A DNA stretch of 35,084 nt from an uncultured Saprospiraceae bacterium (GTDB lineage: Bacteria > Bacteroidota > Bacteroidia > Chitinophagales > Saprospiraceae). Positions within the stretch are counted from its first letter, which is position 1, and the number at the start of each line of letters is the position of its first letter. Location of the stretch: contig CALDSS010000189.1 in the NCBI GenBank assembly GCA_937924495.1, positions 1 to 35,084 of the forward strand, given 5' to 3'. Made by a program: the position numbers and the translations under genes. Of the stretch, positions 9,270 to 20,500 are shown piece after piece. A model generated the notes under the pieces. It did not search any database, was not told the DNA's origin, and saw nothing but the letters and a program-made list of their open reading frames with translations.

Positions 9270-10115
9270 ATGAGGTTTTTAATAATTTTTGGAATATTCT
9301 TCTTTTCGAGTGCCCTTTTTGGTCAGGGTGTTCTCAACAATTTAGGCAATGGGAAAGCCGCAGGTTTGAATGGAATGAACACCACGTTTGAAGGTATTTA
9401 TTCACTTTCAGGCAATCAAGCAGGTATTGCTTTTGAAGAAAAATTTTCCGCTTTTGCTTTCGCAGAACAACGATTTTTGCTTCAAGAATTGACAGGAGTG
9501 AATGCCGGTGCTCTTCTTCCTACCCAATCAGGAAACTTCGGAGTTTCTATTGGGTATTTTGGATTTCAAAATCTAAGTGAACAAAAAGTAGGGCTCGCCT
9601 ATGGAAGAAAACTTTTACAAAATCTTTCAATCGGTGGTCAGTTAGACTTTTATAATTTCCAAACTGGAGATTTTGGAAGCGCTTCTACTTTTACTTTTGA
9701 ATTTGGAATGCAATATCTTTTCAATGAACAATTAACCATTGGCATTCATACACTCAATCCAATCAGAGCCAATTTGAATGAAGAAGAACCCTTGACTTCA
9801 AACTTTAAGTTAGGACTAAAATATTCTGCCTCCAGAAATGTAAAACTATTTACTGAACTGGAAAAAGATTTGAATTTTGATCAAGTTTTCAAAGCTGGAT
9901 TAATTTATTCTCCTATAAAAAGTCTTGAATTTAGAACGGCAATTGCGACCAACCAAACCACCTTTTCTTTTGGATTGGGTTATAAAATGAAAAATGGAAT
10001 CGGTATCGATCTGGCGACCAATTACCATCAGATACTGGGTTTTACTCCTTCGGCGGGGTTTGTCTATCAGGTAAACCGTCCACCAACAACCGAGCGTGAC
10101 CGTCAAAATTTATAA
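9270..10115 (+). CDS. Outer-membrane beta-barrel-like (PorQ/PorV-like) hypothetical protein
   Basis: Signal peptide; NGMNTTFEGIYSLSGNQAGIA and alternating amphipathic strands typical of PorV/PorQ-like barrels. Confidence 0.7.
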   Translation: MRFLIIFGIFFFSSALFGQGVLNNLGNGKAAGLNGMNTTFEGIYSLSGNQAGIAFEEKFSAFAFAEQRFLLQELTGVNAGALLPTQSGNFGVSIGYFGFQNLSEQKVGLAYGRKLLQNLSIGGQLDFYNFQTGDFGSASTFTFEFGMQYLFNEQLTIGIHTLNPIRANLNEEEPLTSNFKLGLKYSASRNVKLFTELEKDLNFDQVFKAGLIYSPIKSLEFRTAIATNQTTFSFGLGYKMKNGIGIDLATNYHQILGFTPSAGFVYQVNRPPTTERDRQNL

Positions 10116-11433
10116 GTGTTTTTATCCCATCTGGGGTAAGGTAAACATTTAATATGCGAACGGTTCCGAGCTTGGCATCGAGATTAATACCATTTGGCAA
10201 ACCAGGCGCATCTAATTGATTTTGGATTATGGTTTTCATCTCCGTAATATTATGATTGATTTGCTCTTCAACACTGGCCTGAATCATAGATTTTATTTTT
10301 TTCTTGAAAATCAAACCCACTCCTTTCATTAAAATATTACTGGTTTTCAAGTCAATTTTAAGGTCATCTAAAATTACGCTGTCTCGCGCTGGATCATACT
10401 TTGGTTCCCCTTTTCCAAATACTTTTCCATTATAAGCCCCACTCAACTCTGTTTCTACTACTAAATTATTTCCTTGACCAAAAAGGTTAAACCCTTCAAC
10501 CTTCACTTGATTTTTACCCGTTCCGAAAGTTTCTCCCAGTAAATTCATTTTTGCAATTTTCTCTGCTTCCTCAAAAGGGACGAAAGAAATAATATTCATC
10601 TCCAATTTTTGATTGGAAGAATCTGCCCAGGAGAATTTTGGCAACTCTTTTTCGTAAGACAACTGCCCTCCATTGGAACTGATAACGACCGAAGGAGACA
10701 TTAAAATCTGTAATTGGGTTTTTAAAGTATCCGATGAAGTTTTGACCAGCGGCAACAAATTTATGTCCGCAGGCCTTAAAAGTACCCAGGTGTTGAATTC
10801 TTTAGAGGCCTGAATTGGTTTTTTCATTTCTCCCCAAACAGAGGCTATCATTTTTTTTAAATCTAAATTCGTATCTATTTGGTTATCAATGGTTTGTACC
10901 AGTTGTTTTTGCATCTGACCAATGATTATATCGGCAACACCTTCAATTGGTATTTTTATAAAACCTGCTTTTAGAACTGGTTTTTTTATCCAATTGTGAT
11001 GCAGCAAATCCGTGGTTGTAGAAATATCCCAATCTGGACTTATTGAATATTCTGAACGAAAATCCATTTCGATTTCTCCATCTGCCGAAACTTTTCCAAG
11101 CCCTAAGCTTTTGCTTATTTTCAACGAAAGTGGAATTTTAAAATCAATAGCGGACTGGCTGATATCTACTTTAATTTCCCCAGCCTTGTATGCTTTAACA
11201 TCAAAGTCAGCACTACTCACAGCCGAGTTGAATAATGTATCTGGAATATTTTTATTAAGCGCCTTTTCTACTTTTGGCAAGTCGAGTTCCACGTCAATAA
11301 AAAACATAGATGGTTCCTTTTCTACTTCAAAAGGATTGTAGTATTCCATTGGGACAGCTAACTTTTGTGTCTTACAAGAAAGGAGGAGCAAGGTAAGAAG
11401 AACTGCTATACTCCAAAGAGATTGATGGTTCAT
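10042..11433 (-). CDS. DUF4403 family lipoprotein
   Basis: Start refined to MNHQSLWSIAVLLTLLLLSCKTQ (lipobox); pattern resembles DUF4403 proteins. Confidence 0.8.
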   Translation of the reverse strand: MNHQSLWSIAVLLTLLLLSCKTQKLAVPMEYYNPFEVEKEPSMFFIDVELDLPKVEKALNKNIPDTLFNSAVSSADFDVKAYKAGEIKVDISQSAIDFKIPLSLKISKSLGLGKVSADGEIEMDFRSEYSISPDWDISTTTDLLHHNWIKKPVLKAGFIKIPIEGVADIIIGQMQKQLVQTIDNQIDTNLDLKKMIASVWGEMKKPIQASKEFNTWVLLRPADINLLPLVKTSSDTLKTQLQILMSPSVVISSNGGQLSYEKELPKFSWADSSNQKLEMNIISFVPFEEAEKIAKMNLLGETFGTGKNQVKVEGFNLFGQGNNLVVETELSGAYNGKVFGKGEPKYDPARDSVILDDLKIDLKTSNILMKGVGLIFKKKIKSMIQASVEEQINHNITEMKTIIQNQLDAPGLPNGINLDAKLGTVRILNVYLTPDGIKTLINFDGHARLLVDGLPDRQTPPKE

Positions 11434-11510
11434 TCTCAAAATGAAATTCAGGGATATTGAGTTTTCAATCCCAAAATAATAAAAAAACAATTACGCAGAT
11501 TAATGATACC

Positions 11511-12449
11511 TTATTGAATTATGGTGGTTGTATCTCGATTAGTACTAATTCCACTAAAGATACCAGGACTGCTTGAAGGATTGGAAAAATCTATTACGTC
11601 ACCATTAGAAAAAGGATTATCAGAATCAGCTTTGTTATGGTAGGAAACTAAGTAATCGTAATAATCTTTACCAATCGTATGTAACTCCGTAATTACTTGA
11701 CCATAACTTGACTTATCTCTTAAATAGTCTAACACTCCTGGTTCAAATTGAACTCTATAAATTAGCTCTCTCGAACCGCCCACAAATGACCGATCGGTTA
11801 ATAAAATTCGTCGTTCATCAAAATATTGAATACCTGGGTCGCGTGGACTAAATTTTTTTACTTTCATTGGCTCAGAGTCAAAAGGATCAATGATTCCATT
11901 ATTATCCAAATCTAACTTTGCAACATGAAGAAAATTGATAATGAAATAGTTTTCTTCTAAAGGATTAGTATCCTCAACTGTAGCGGTGAGATGCATGGTT
12001 TCACTAATAAAATTTAGACTAACCCCACCAATATCATCTCTTTGAGTCGAAGTTACGTTAGAAGGGAGCGGAGCACTTCCGGTCCAGGTAGAAGTTCTAA
12101 AACCAGGTGCTTGGGCTTTTACAGTATAGGTTTTTCCTGCTTCTGCAATAAGATGGATTGATCTGTAGCAAGGAACGTTAGTTGTGTCATTGTGGTACTC
12201 AAGCGTCTCTAACAGTTCATTTTCATTAGAGTAAATTTCTACTGTTGCATTATCAAGGTATAAAATATCCTTTTGTTGGGGGTTTAGTTTGTACAAAACC
12301 ACTCTAAAATGTTCTCCTTCATCAAATAAAGCATCCATTGCCAAACTAGGTGCAAGACCTGTGGGTTCCAACTCATCAGTAGGTATAGAACAACTCAATA
12401 TTCCTAAGAGGAGAAATAAAAAAGTATGGTGGTAGGTTATTTTCTTCAT
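11511..12449 (-). CDS. DUF4249 family lipoprotein
   Basis: Lipobox GILSCSIP; directly downstream of a TonB receptor as is usual for DUF4249 proteins. Confidence 0.85.
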   Translation of the reverse strand: MKKITYHHTFLFLLLGILSCSIPTDELEPTGLAPSLAMDALFDEGEHFRVVLYKLNPQQKDILYLDNATVEIYSNENELLETLEYHNDTTNVPCYRSIHLIAEAGKTYTVKAQAPGFRTSTWTGSAPLPSNVTSTQRDDIGGVSLNFISETMHLTATVEDTNPLEENYFIINFLHVAKLDLDNNGIIDPFDSEPMKVKKFSPRDPGIQYFDERRILLTDRSFVGGSRELIYRVQFEPGVLDYLRDKSSYGQVITELHTIGKDYYDYLVSYHNKADSDNPFSNGDVIDFSNPSSSPGIFSGISTNRDTTTIIQ

Positions 12450-12484
12450 ATTGATAACGTCTTGGGCATTGCAAATCTACAAAT

Positions 12485-15157
12485 TTAAAATTGAACGGAA
12501 TAACTAAAAGCCGGTAAAAGTGGAAGAATAAATCGCTTATGAATTATTTCGTCAATTTCTCCTTGTTCATTTTCATCTCTTCTTAATTCATAAAAAATCG
12601 CATTTTTTCGTAAGTAAATATTATGAACACTAAATTTAATTTGCTGTTCACCAATCGTGCCAATCCATCGATAATCGCCTCCTAAATCCAATTTGTGGTA
12701 AAAAGGCATTCGTGCACCATTTCTAGTATCAAACCTTCGTATATTGATTGGCGGGAAATTTACAGGCGTAATAATAAAGTCACCAATTGGCTGAGTTATG
12801 GCCAATCCAGTACCAAAAGAGAAGGCGGCAGACAGGGTTAATTTCTTATTTATTTTACCCACTGCAAGCACATTGGCCGAGTGCCTTCTATCATATCTAT
12901 AGGGGAATTCAGCACCATTAAAATTTAATTCTTCAAATTCCCTTGTTGACCTTGCGTAGGTATAATTAATATCGGTTTGCAGCCAACCTTCCCATTTTTT
13001 AGAATAATTCCACTCCATACCATAGGCCAAGCCTTTTCCAACGGTAGTAACGTCCTCCCAATCATTGGCATTAAATCTATAAACCAAAACATCTTTTACG
13101 TCAATCAAATTCCACATTTTTTTATAATAGGCAGATATCCCAAATTGGGCGCCTGTTTTAAGTTTAAAAGATTGCCAATACGAAACTTGATAACTCCTTT
13201 GCGGCCTAATTGATTTTGTAGAGGTAACCCAAATATCTTCGGGCAATCCAATAGTATAGGGGGAGAGCAAATGCAAAAACTGAGTCATTGACTCAAAATT
13301 CACCCCAGTAGCGGCCTCTTCATTTGCCTGCCAACTCACTCCTATTCGAGGTTCAAAAGCCAAATAACTGGTATCCTCTACATGATATTGAGTGCCAAAA
13401 CCGCCAATTCTAAACTTTCCTTTTTTCAAAAAATTTTGGTCATAGCCAAAATAGGCACTAATCTGGCTGGATTGAATTTCTCCCTGTTCCCAAAGGGTAT
13501 CCAACGCACGCTGAAAAGTATCTCGGTCAATATTTACATCTACATTATCAGAAAAAATATCGACTATGCCCGGTTGAAATTTAAATTGTTTTGCCTGAAT
13601 ACCAAAGCGAGTGGTTGCATCCGAATTATGATAATAATCAAAATCCAATTTAACCGTTCTGTCTTCAATATTAGAATTGAATTGTTGTCTATTGCTCTGA
13701 ATTTCTATGATTTCCTCATTCTTTCGAATAATTACATCTCTGTCTTCCTTTGTCTCATTAGCAAACTTGCTGTAAGTCATTGTGAAATTTGAAAATAGCT
13801 TTTTTGTCAATGACCTATTCCATCTAAATGAGCCAATATTATTACCCCACCGTTGATTATAGCTTCTATCAAACTGCGCCTTAAACAAAACCGATGTATC
13901 CGCACTAAAGATATCCTCGCCAACATCATCTCGAAAAATATCGGCTCCTGAATAAAAACTTAAATGGAAACGATTTTTAGAATTTGGCGAGTAATTGATT
14001 TTAGAATTTATATCGTAAAACCAATAATTTATCGTTCCATTTATTCCATCTACGCTTCTTTGACTTGCATAATATGCTCGTGTATAAAGCCCTGTCAGTG
14101 AGGCACGTCCACTAATAAAATAGCTCGCTTTATTTTTGATAATAGGCCCTTCTGAAGAAAATTTAGTCGATAGCAATCCAATTTCAAATTTATTTTCATT
14201 CTCCAGTTTATTTCCATCTTTTGTTCTAACATCGATAATTGAGGAAAGCCTACCTCCATACCTCGAAGGAAACCCGTGCGAATAAAAACGAATATTTTGA
14301 ACAGCATTGTGGTCAAAAATGGAATAAATACCCCAAGTATGTGCAGGATTATAGACAGGAGCATCATCCAATAATATTAGATTTTGGTCAGCTCCTCCTC
14401 CTCGCACATGCGTCCCGCCTATTCCCTCCGCCCCAGTCTGCACACCAGGCTGAAAATTTATCACTCTCATCAAATCTGTTTCTCCTCCGAGCGCAGGCAT
14501 AAGCTCCAAAGCCATTTTATCAATCTCTGTAATTGGTTCTATATAATCAGGAGAATATCGCTTCCCAGTGATAGTGACAGACCCTAATTCCGTTTTAGAT
14601 GGAGTCAGTTGAATCGTAATTATTTTACCATCCTGAAGTGTCTGTTTTACAACATAGTCCTCATAACCAAGATATTGGATTCTTAGACTTTGGATACCAC
14701 TTGGAATTGATAAACTAAAAAATCCAAATCGGTTAGAACTCGTGCCTTGCAAGTAATTATCCTCTGGAAAAATATTGGCTCCAATCAAGCGCTCACCTGT
14801 CGTAGAATCTTCAATGTATCCATAAATGGTTTGGCGTTTTTTGAATTTAATAGTCAGGTCTTTGTAAATAACCACCTGCTTTCCAATTTCTTTAAAAGCT
14901 AAATCTGTATTATTTAAAATTTTAGTTAAAACAGTCTTTAATGGTACTTGGTCTTTTTTATAGCTCACTTTCCTTTTAAGGTTAGAAAGTTCTGGACTGT
15001 AAGAAATTATAATATCAGGATGTTTTTTCAGAGTTTCCAAGGCATTTTCTATTGACACCGCTTCAAAATCAGCATCAACAACGACTTCCAAGGGAGATTG
15101 ACCAAAGAGCCAACCTGAAAAGCAAAAGGCCAAAATGAGTCCGACATTTTTTTTCAT
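12485..15157 (-). CDS. TonB-dependent receptor with N-terminal STN (secretin/TonB short N-terminal) and carboxypeptidase-like domains
   Basis: STN-like region near residues 30-105; GYIEDSTTGERLIGANIFPEDNYLQGTSSNRFGFFSLSIP; plug RVINFQPGVQTGAEGIGGTHVRGGGADQNLILLDDAPVYNPAH. Start refined to MKKNVGLILAF. Confidence 0.93.
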   Translation of the reverse strand: MKKNVGLILAFCFSGWLFGQSPLEVVVDADFEAVSIENALETLKKHPDIIISYSPELSNLKRKVSYKKDQVPLKTVLTKILNNTDLAFKEIGKQVVIYKDLTIKFKKRQTIYGYIEDSTTGERLIGANIFPEDNYLQGTSSNRFGFFSLSIPSGIQSLRIQYLGYEDYVVKQTLQDGKIITIQLTPSKTELGSVTITGKRYSPDYIEPITEIDKMALELMPALGGETDLMRVINFQPGVQTGAEGIGGTHVRGGGADQNLILLDDAPVYNPAHTWGIYSIFDHNAVQNIRFYSHGFPSRYGGRLSSIIDVRTKDGNKLENENKFEIGLLSTKFSSEGPIIKNKASYFISGRASLTGLYTRAYYASQRSVDGINGTINYWFYDINSKINYSPNSKNRFHLSFYSGADIFRDDVGEDIFSADTSVLFKAQFDRSYNQRWGNNIGSFRWNRSLTKKLFSNFTMTYSKFANETKEDRDVIIRKNEEIIEIQSNRQQFNSNIEDRTVKLDFDYYHNSDATTRFGIQAKQFKFQPGIVDIFSDNVDVNIDRDTFQRALDTLWEQGEIQSSQISAYFGYDQNFLKKGKFRIGGFGTQYHVEDTSYLAFEPRIGVSWQANEEAATGVNFESMTQFLHLLSPYTIGLPEDIWVTSTKSIRPQRSYQVSYWQSFKLKTGAQFGISAYYKKMWNLIDVKDVLVYRFNANDWEDVTTVGKGLAYGMEWNYSKKWEGWLQTDINYTYARSTREFEELNFNGAEFPYRYDRRHSANVLAVGKINKKLTLSAAFSFGTGLAITQPIGDFIITPVNFPPINIRRFDTRNGARMPFYHKLDLGGDYRWIGTIGEQQIKFSVHNIYLRKNAIFYELRRDENEQGEIDEIIHKRFILPLLPAFSYSVQF

Positions 15158-15304
15158 AGAAAAAGAGGTGATTTCTGGGAACAAATGACGTAATTCGCGC
15201 CGTCTTTCCCAATTTACAATAATTTTCTATTAATTATTTCCTGTGAACGTAATTTGACAATTTTCTTGTAATTGTCGGCGTATGCTTTTTTCAAAAGTCA
15301 AAAA

Positions 15305-16615
15305 ATGAACAAATTAAAATTCAATTTAGCTGGAGCAAAGTCCTTTTTAAAAGAAGGAGAATTGGAAATGTTGGAACCCTACGTGGCCCAGGCCAACAAA
15401 TTATTACTTTCAAAAAAAGGCCCTGGAAATGATTATTTAGGTTGGGTTGATTTGCCAACAAAATATGACAAAACGGAATTCCAAGCGATCAAAAAAGCAG
15501 CGGAAGACATTCGTCAAAAAGCAGAAGTTTTGATTGTGATTGGAATCGGAGGCTCCTATCTTGGAGCAAAAGCTGCAATTGATTTCCTCAGCCATAGTTT
15601 TTACAACAACCTTCCGAAAGAGAAAAGAAATGGACCAGAAATCTATTTCGCTGGAACCAATATTTCTTCGACCTATCATGCCCACTTGATGGAGTTGGTC
15701 GGCAAAAGAGATTTTTGCATCAACATGATTTCCAAATCTGGCACAACCACTGAACCGGCCATTGCTTTCCGTTTTTTCAAAAAGAAATTGGAAGATAAAT
15801 ACGGAAAAGCAGAAGCCAAGAAAAGAATTTTTGCCACAACGGATAAAAATAAAGGCGCACTAAAAACACTCGCTAAAAAAGAGGGCTATCAGACTTTTGT
15901 AGTGCCTGATGATGTGGGTGGAAGATTTTCTGTTTTGACAGCAGTAGGTTTGCTTCCAATCGCTTGCTCAGGTGCAGATATTGATGAGTTGATGAAAGGA
16001 GCAAAAGATGCCATTAAAGATTTTAAAAAGCCTTTCGGCGAAAATGCATGTCATCAATATGTGGCTGCAAGAAATGCCCTTCATCGCAGTGGAAAAGATA
16101 TTGAAATGTTGGTCAATTACGAACCACGTTGCACCAATATTGCTGAATGGTGGAAGCAACTCTACGGAGAAAGTGAGGGCAAAGACGGCAAAGGAATCTT
16201 CCCTGCCTCAGCTAATTTTACAGCTGATTTACATTCAATGGGACAATATATTCAGGATGGCAAAAGGCATTTATTTGAAACGATTTTGACCATTAAAAAA
16301 CCTGAGAAAAGTTTAAAAATCAAGGAGGAGGATTTAAACCTTGATGGTTTGAATTACCTTGCTGGCAAGACCATGGATTTCGTCAATAAAAAAGCAAAGG
16401 AAGGTACTATTATGGCTCATATTGATGGCGGCGTTCCGAATTTAGAAATTGAATTACCAGCCGCAACTCCTTATCATTTGGGTTACTTATTTTACTTTTT
16501 TGAAAAGGCTTGCGCCGTGAGTGGCTATCTATTGGGCGTCAATCCATTTGACCAGCCCGGTGTCGAAGCCTACAAAAGAAATATGTTTAAACTCCTTGGA
16601 AAACCGGGGTATTAA
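15305..16615 (+). CDS. pgi: Glucose-6-phosphate isomerase
   Basis: [58 protein letters not shown]; start refined to [14 protein letters not shown]. Confidence 0.96.
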   Translation: MNKLKFNLAGAKSFLKEGELEMLEPYVAQANKLLLSKKGPGNDYLGWVDLPTKYDKTEFQAIKKAAEDIRQKAEVLIVIGIGGSYLGAKAAIDFLSHSFYNNLPKEKRNGPEIYFAGTNISSTYHAHLMELVGKRDFCINMISKSGTTTEPAIAFRFFKKKLEDKYGKAEAKKRIFATTDKNKGALKTLAKKEGYQTFVVPDDVGGRFSVLTAVGLLPIACSGADIDELMKGAKDAIKDFKKPFGENACHQYVAARNALHRSGKDIEMLVNYEPRCTNIAEWWKQLYGESEGKDGKGIFPASANFTADLHSMGQYIQDGKRHLFETILTIKKPEKSLKIKEEDLNLDGLNYLAGKTMDFVNKKAKEGTIMAHIDGGVPNLEIELPAATPYHLGYLFYFFEKACAVSGYLLGVNPFDQPGVEAYKRNMFKLLGKPGY

Positions 16616-16722
16616 AAGTTCAAATTCAAGACTCAAGGACAAGTTCGAGGACTTAAAAATGAATCTTGATTTTGATAAAGATTTTGGAATTTCAACTCCA
16701 TCCCTTTCTCCTTAACAAAGGG

Positions 16723-16745
16723 AGAGGCTGTTCCAAAAACCGATT
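16723..16745. repeat. Direct repeat copy 1 AGAGGCTGTTCCAAAAACCGATT
   Basis: 21/23 identical to 17521-17543. Confidence 0.6.
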
Positions 16746-16753
16746 GTAATTGG

Positions 16754-16783
16754 GCAGCGAGCTAGTCTCGCTGCTTTTTTTTT
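16754..16783 (+). terminator. Rho-independent terminator
   Basis: GCAGCGAG-ctagt-CTCGCTGC followed by TTTTTTTTT. Confidence 0.9.
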
Positions 16784-16801
16784 ATCTTCGATTCAAAAAA
16801 C

Positions 16802-17176
16802 ATGAAAGAAATTTTAGATGAGGATTTCAATAAAAATGAAGAGCTTGATAAAGATGAATTAACTTCAAATATTTCATTAAGAACCTTTATTTATCTAATA
16901 TTTATGCTCGTTGGAGGTGCTATTTTTCATGCAGCCTTTGTAAATTCTGAGCTGCCAATTATTGCATTGGTATATACCAGTGTTGGCTTTATGATTCTCT
17001 GTACTGTTTTAAGTTTAATTCTTGAGGTTTTTCGAGATTTCTCCAGGAAAAGAAAAGAAGCAAAAACTGGTAAGTTTACTAAACAAGATCCATTATGGTT
17101 TAAAACTATCGAAGGAGGGTTCTCAATTTGGATACTTCTGATGAGTCTGAACATTTTGGGACAAGTTTTTAATTAA
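16802..17176 (+). CDS. Small two-to-three-TM hypothetical membrane protein
   Basis: Hydrophobic segments LRTFIYLIFMLVGGAIFHAAFV, IIALVYTSVGFMILCTVLSLIL, GFSIWILLMSLNILG; good ATG context. Confidence 0.7.
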   Translation: MKEILDEDFNKNEELDKDELTSNISLRTFIYLIFMLVGGAIFHAAFVNSELPIIALVYTSVGFMILCTVLSLILEVFRDFSRKRKEAKTGKFTKQDPLWFKTIEGGFSIWILLMSLNILGQVFN

Positions 17177-17196
17177 GATTATAAAATTTCAATTCT

Positions 17197-17493
17197 ATGT
17201 CAGGAGGAAATTGGAAAGATATGTTTTCGGGAATTCAAAAAGGTGATTATGAATTGGTTGCTTTTCATTTGCGTTCAGGTGTTGATCCTAACTATCAGCA
17301 TCCTGAATTTATGACCACTTTTTTGTTGGAAGCGATTCGGAAAGAGCAATTTGAAATTGCGGAATTGCTATTGAAAAATGGAGCAGATCCAAATGCCAAA
17401 GAAATTTGGGGAGAGGACGATCCCCTTTCTCTTGCACAATCCAACGGCAATCAAAAAATAGTGGAATTGATAAATAGTTTTCTAAACCAATAA
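17197..17493 (+). CDS. Short ankyrin-repeat protein
   Basis: FEIAELLLKNGADPNAKEIWGEDDPLSLAQSNGNQKIVELI fits the ankyrin repeat consensus. Confidence 0.85.
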   Translation: MSGGNWKDMFSGIQKGDYELVAFHLRSGVDPNYQHPEFMTTFLLEAIRKEQFEIAELLLKNGADPNAKEIWGEDDPLSLAQSNGNQKIVELINSFLNQ

Positions 17494-17520
17494 AAAATGC
17501 CCCTCCCCGCCGCAGCAGGA

Positions 17521-17543
17521 AGAGGCTATCCCAAAAACCGATT
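17521..17543. repeat. Direct repeat copy 2 AGAGGCTATCCCAAAAACCGATT
   Basis: 21/23 identical to 16723-16745. Confidence 0.6.
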
Positions 17544-17576
17544 ACTTCTTCACAATTGGTTTGAGAAAAAGTGGAT

Positions 17577-20500
17577 TTAGAATTTTATCATTCGACCAAC
17601 ATGGGTTTGGTTTCCCCAAATCAGTTGGTACAAAAACAGGCCATTCGCTGGCAAAACATCGGCTGGGATGGTTATGGTAGATTTTCCCTTAGTGTAAGTA
17701 TTTGTAATTTGAGTGATATATTTTCCTTTTGTATCAAAGATTTTTAGTTGAACTTCAGCGGCTGACGGCAATTCTATTTCAATATGCGTTTCGGTTGAAA
17801 ATGGATTTGGGAAATTAGGTGTTGCTGAAAATTCAAGAACTTTTTCATTTGAGAATTCGAGATTGACATTCAAATATTCATCCTCCAAACCGTAGGCTTC
17901 CGCAAGTAATTTTTCTTCGGAAATACTAAAATGATTTTCTAATTCACCGTTTGATTTCGGTTTCAAAACAAGAGTAAAAAGAATGGCTTCACCTGATAGT
18001 TCTGGGTTTATCCAGGAGGTCTGAATGAAGCCATCTGTCACACTATTAAATCCAAAATTATTTTTTGTCAATAAACCATATTCGATTTTTATAAATTCAA
18101 AAATTTCTTTTTCAAAGTAAAAACCAAATTGTAATCCAGCAATTTCCCCAACCTCATTTGTGGTGATTGGAATTTCGATAATTTCTCCTTTTTTGAAAAT
18201 TTGATTCTTTGCCTTGAGTGTAAAAGCTCCTTTGAACTTTCTATCCTCAATTAAATTGATATTATTCGGATTGACATCCAAAGTCACATCACCCACCTTG
18301 ATAGCAATAAAATCTGCATCAAGCACTTCATTGGTCAAATTGTTATAATTGATTGCTTCTGGAAAAGGAGTTTGCCATGGATTGAGCGGATTATTGAAAA
18401 TATGATTTTTGGAAACGAAACGCCAAGCAGTGTTTCCATTTGGAAATTTATCTGCCACCCTCAATACCATTTTACGCAACGCCACTACGTCCAGCGTAGA
18501 AACTGAATTACTCAAATTTGCATCAGCTGCAATAATTTTATAAGGTGAATTGAGCAGTTGAACATTCAGAACATGCTTCTGTACCAATATCAAATCAAAA
18601 GTAGAGATGCCAACATTATGCACATCATCGCGCATTGGAGTAACCGTAAAATCATCTCCTAATGTTAGATTATCAAATTGATAATGTCCATCATTTGTGG
18701 TCATCATCATCTGGGTTAAATCTCCACTGAGCGCCATTTGCACCTTGCTGACCGTTCTTCCATTTTCCATTTCAATTACACCACTCAATTTGGATTTGCT
18801 TCCTGAGCAATTATTGAAATTGTCTTGAATTTCCACCCAAGTGGTACAATAATCCCAGTTATTTTGATTGTCGCTGCTCACCTCTCCTACCCATAACTGT
18901 ACAAACTCAAGCATGCCGCTACTTGCACACGTGAATTGAATAGAATCAAAAATCGGTGGGCTGGAAACATGGTCATCTTCAGTAATAAATCCATCTCCAT
19001 TGGTATCCGTAATTCGGTTGAGACCAAACTTTATCGGATTACAATAATCATAACTGCTTGCATTAAAATCACTTGCCCAAAGCGCTGCAATTCCATTTCC
19101 ACTCAGGTCGATAGAAAGACCAGAATGACAAACAGGAGTAGGTGCTTTGCAATCTATAATTTCAAAAGTAAAATTGATTCGAGAGGTATTTCCACAATCA
19201 TCAGATACATTAAATTCGACAGCATGGACGCCCAAAGGATGACGACCAATTAGCGAGTCATTTCCCGTAAGGTCAAAAGTGCCATCACTAAATAAGTCTA
19301 ATTTCCAGCGAACAGAAATAGCATCAGGCGTACAAAATTCCATGACCTCAGGCATCAAACGAACCATGCCTGAACAATTTACCTCATCCAATTCTCCTCC
19401 ACAAAATTCGAGATTGGAGGGAGCAGTCAAGTCAGGGGCATGGCTATCAAAAACTTTGATGTGTTGAGTATATTCATAAAACCCAGTTGAGATTTGGGAA
19501 ACATTTCCATCTCGATAGAGCAAATTTCCATCGGAGGTTAGAAAGAATCCATCAAAAAGTCCATCATTGTTCAAATCTTGACGAGCAAGAATTGTGGGCT
19601 GACTGACGCCATCATATTCGCACCAATTGACAATTCTAAAGGTTCTAAAAATGGTTCGGCAAGAGCCATCATTTGTAGCGAAAAATTCCAAATCTTCTTT
19701 GTTGATGGCTAAGATATCGCAGCCATTTTCAGCGAATGCAAGGGTATCTGGAGTTGGAGCAGTACAATCAATTGAATAATCATCTGGGAAAGAAATTTCA
19801 TAATCGATTTTGGACTGAACCATAATTTGTTGGCGGCAATTTCCCAAAGAGGTATTGCCATGAATATCATCAGATTTGAAATTTCGGGTGATTCTTCCCA
19901 CTCCACAATTATCTAAAACAACTGTTGGAGCCAATTCTCGAATGGAAGCTTCACAATTATCTGTCGCAATTGGAAATCCAAAATTTTGGTTTAAAACCGT
20001 TGAATCAGAATAGTCTAAATTATCAGGAATGAGATCACAAGATGTCCACACATCAGCAGGTGCAATACATTTTGGTCGAACATTATCGTAAATTATAACA
20101 TGTACTTCACATTCATTGGCATGAGGTAATAAAGTGTCTAATTCTACCATTCCTGCGCCTGGGTTCACATCATAAACTCGAACCACAACATCAACTGTAT
20201 CACCAATATCCGTACAACAAAAGTTTATTCGATCATTAAAATAATCTTCGTCAGATTCATAACCACTACAGGGTTCTAATCTTTTAATTTTAAAATAAAC
20301 TCGTCCACAATTATCACGGCTTGCCACATCAAAATTATCGGCTGGTAAAGTAGTGGTCACCCCATTGTTCAAACTGACTACTGTAAACTCTCGACAGATG
20401 GCCACAGGCGGTATTCCATCAATTACTTTGATTTGAATGGTAGTGTCTCGAACATTGCCACAATTATCTGATGCAGAGTAGGTTACATCATGATATCCAC

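Noticed and set aside
11012-11341. 109-aa plus-strand ORF
   Set aside because: Mirror ORF of the DUF4403 gene; no independent coding evidence.
13382-13792. 136-aa plus-strand ORF
   Set aside because: Antisense within the TonB receptor gene; low-complexity translation (IYIYIIRKN), no recognisable motif.
18936-19253. 105-aa plus-strand ORF (also 19279-19467 and 21124-21435)
   Set aside because: Antisense to the giant T9SS gene, whose coding sequence is well supported; translations look spurious.
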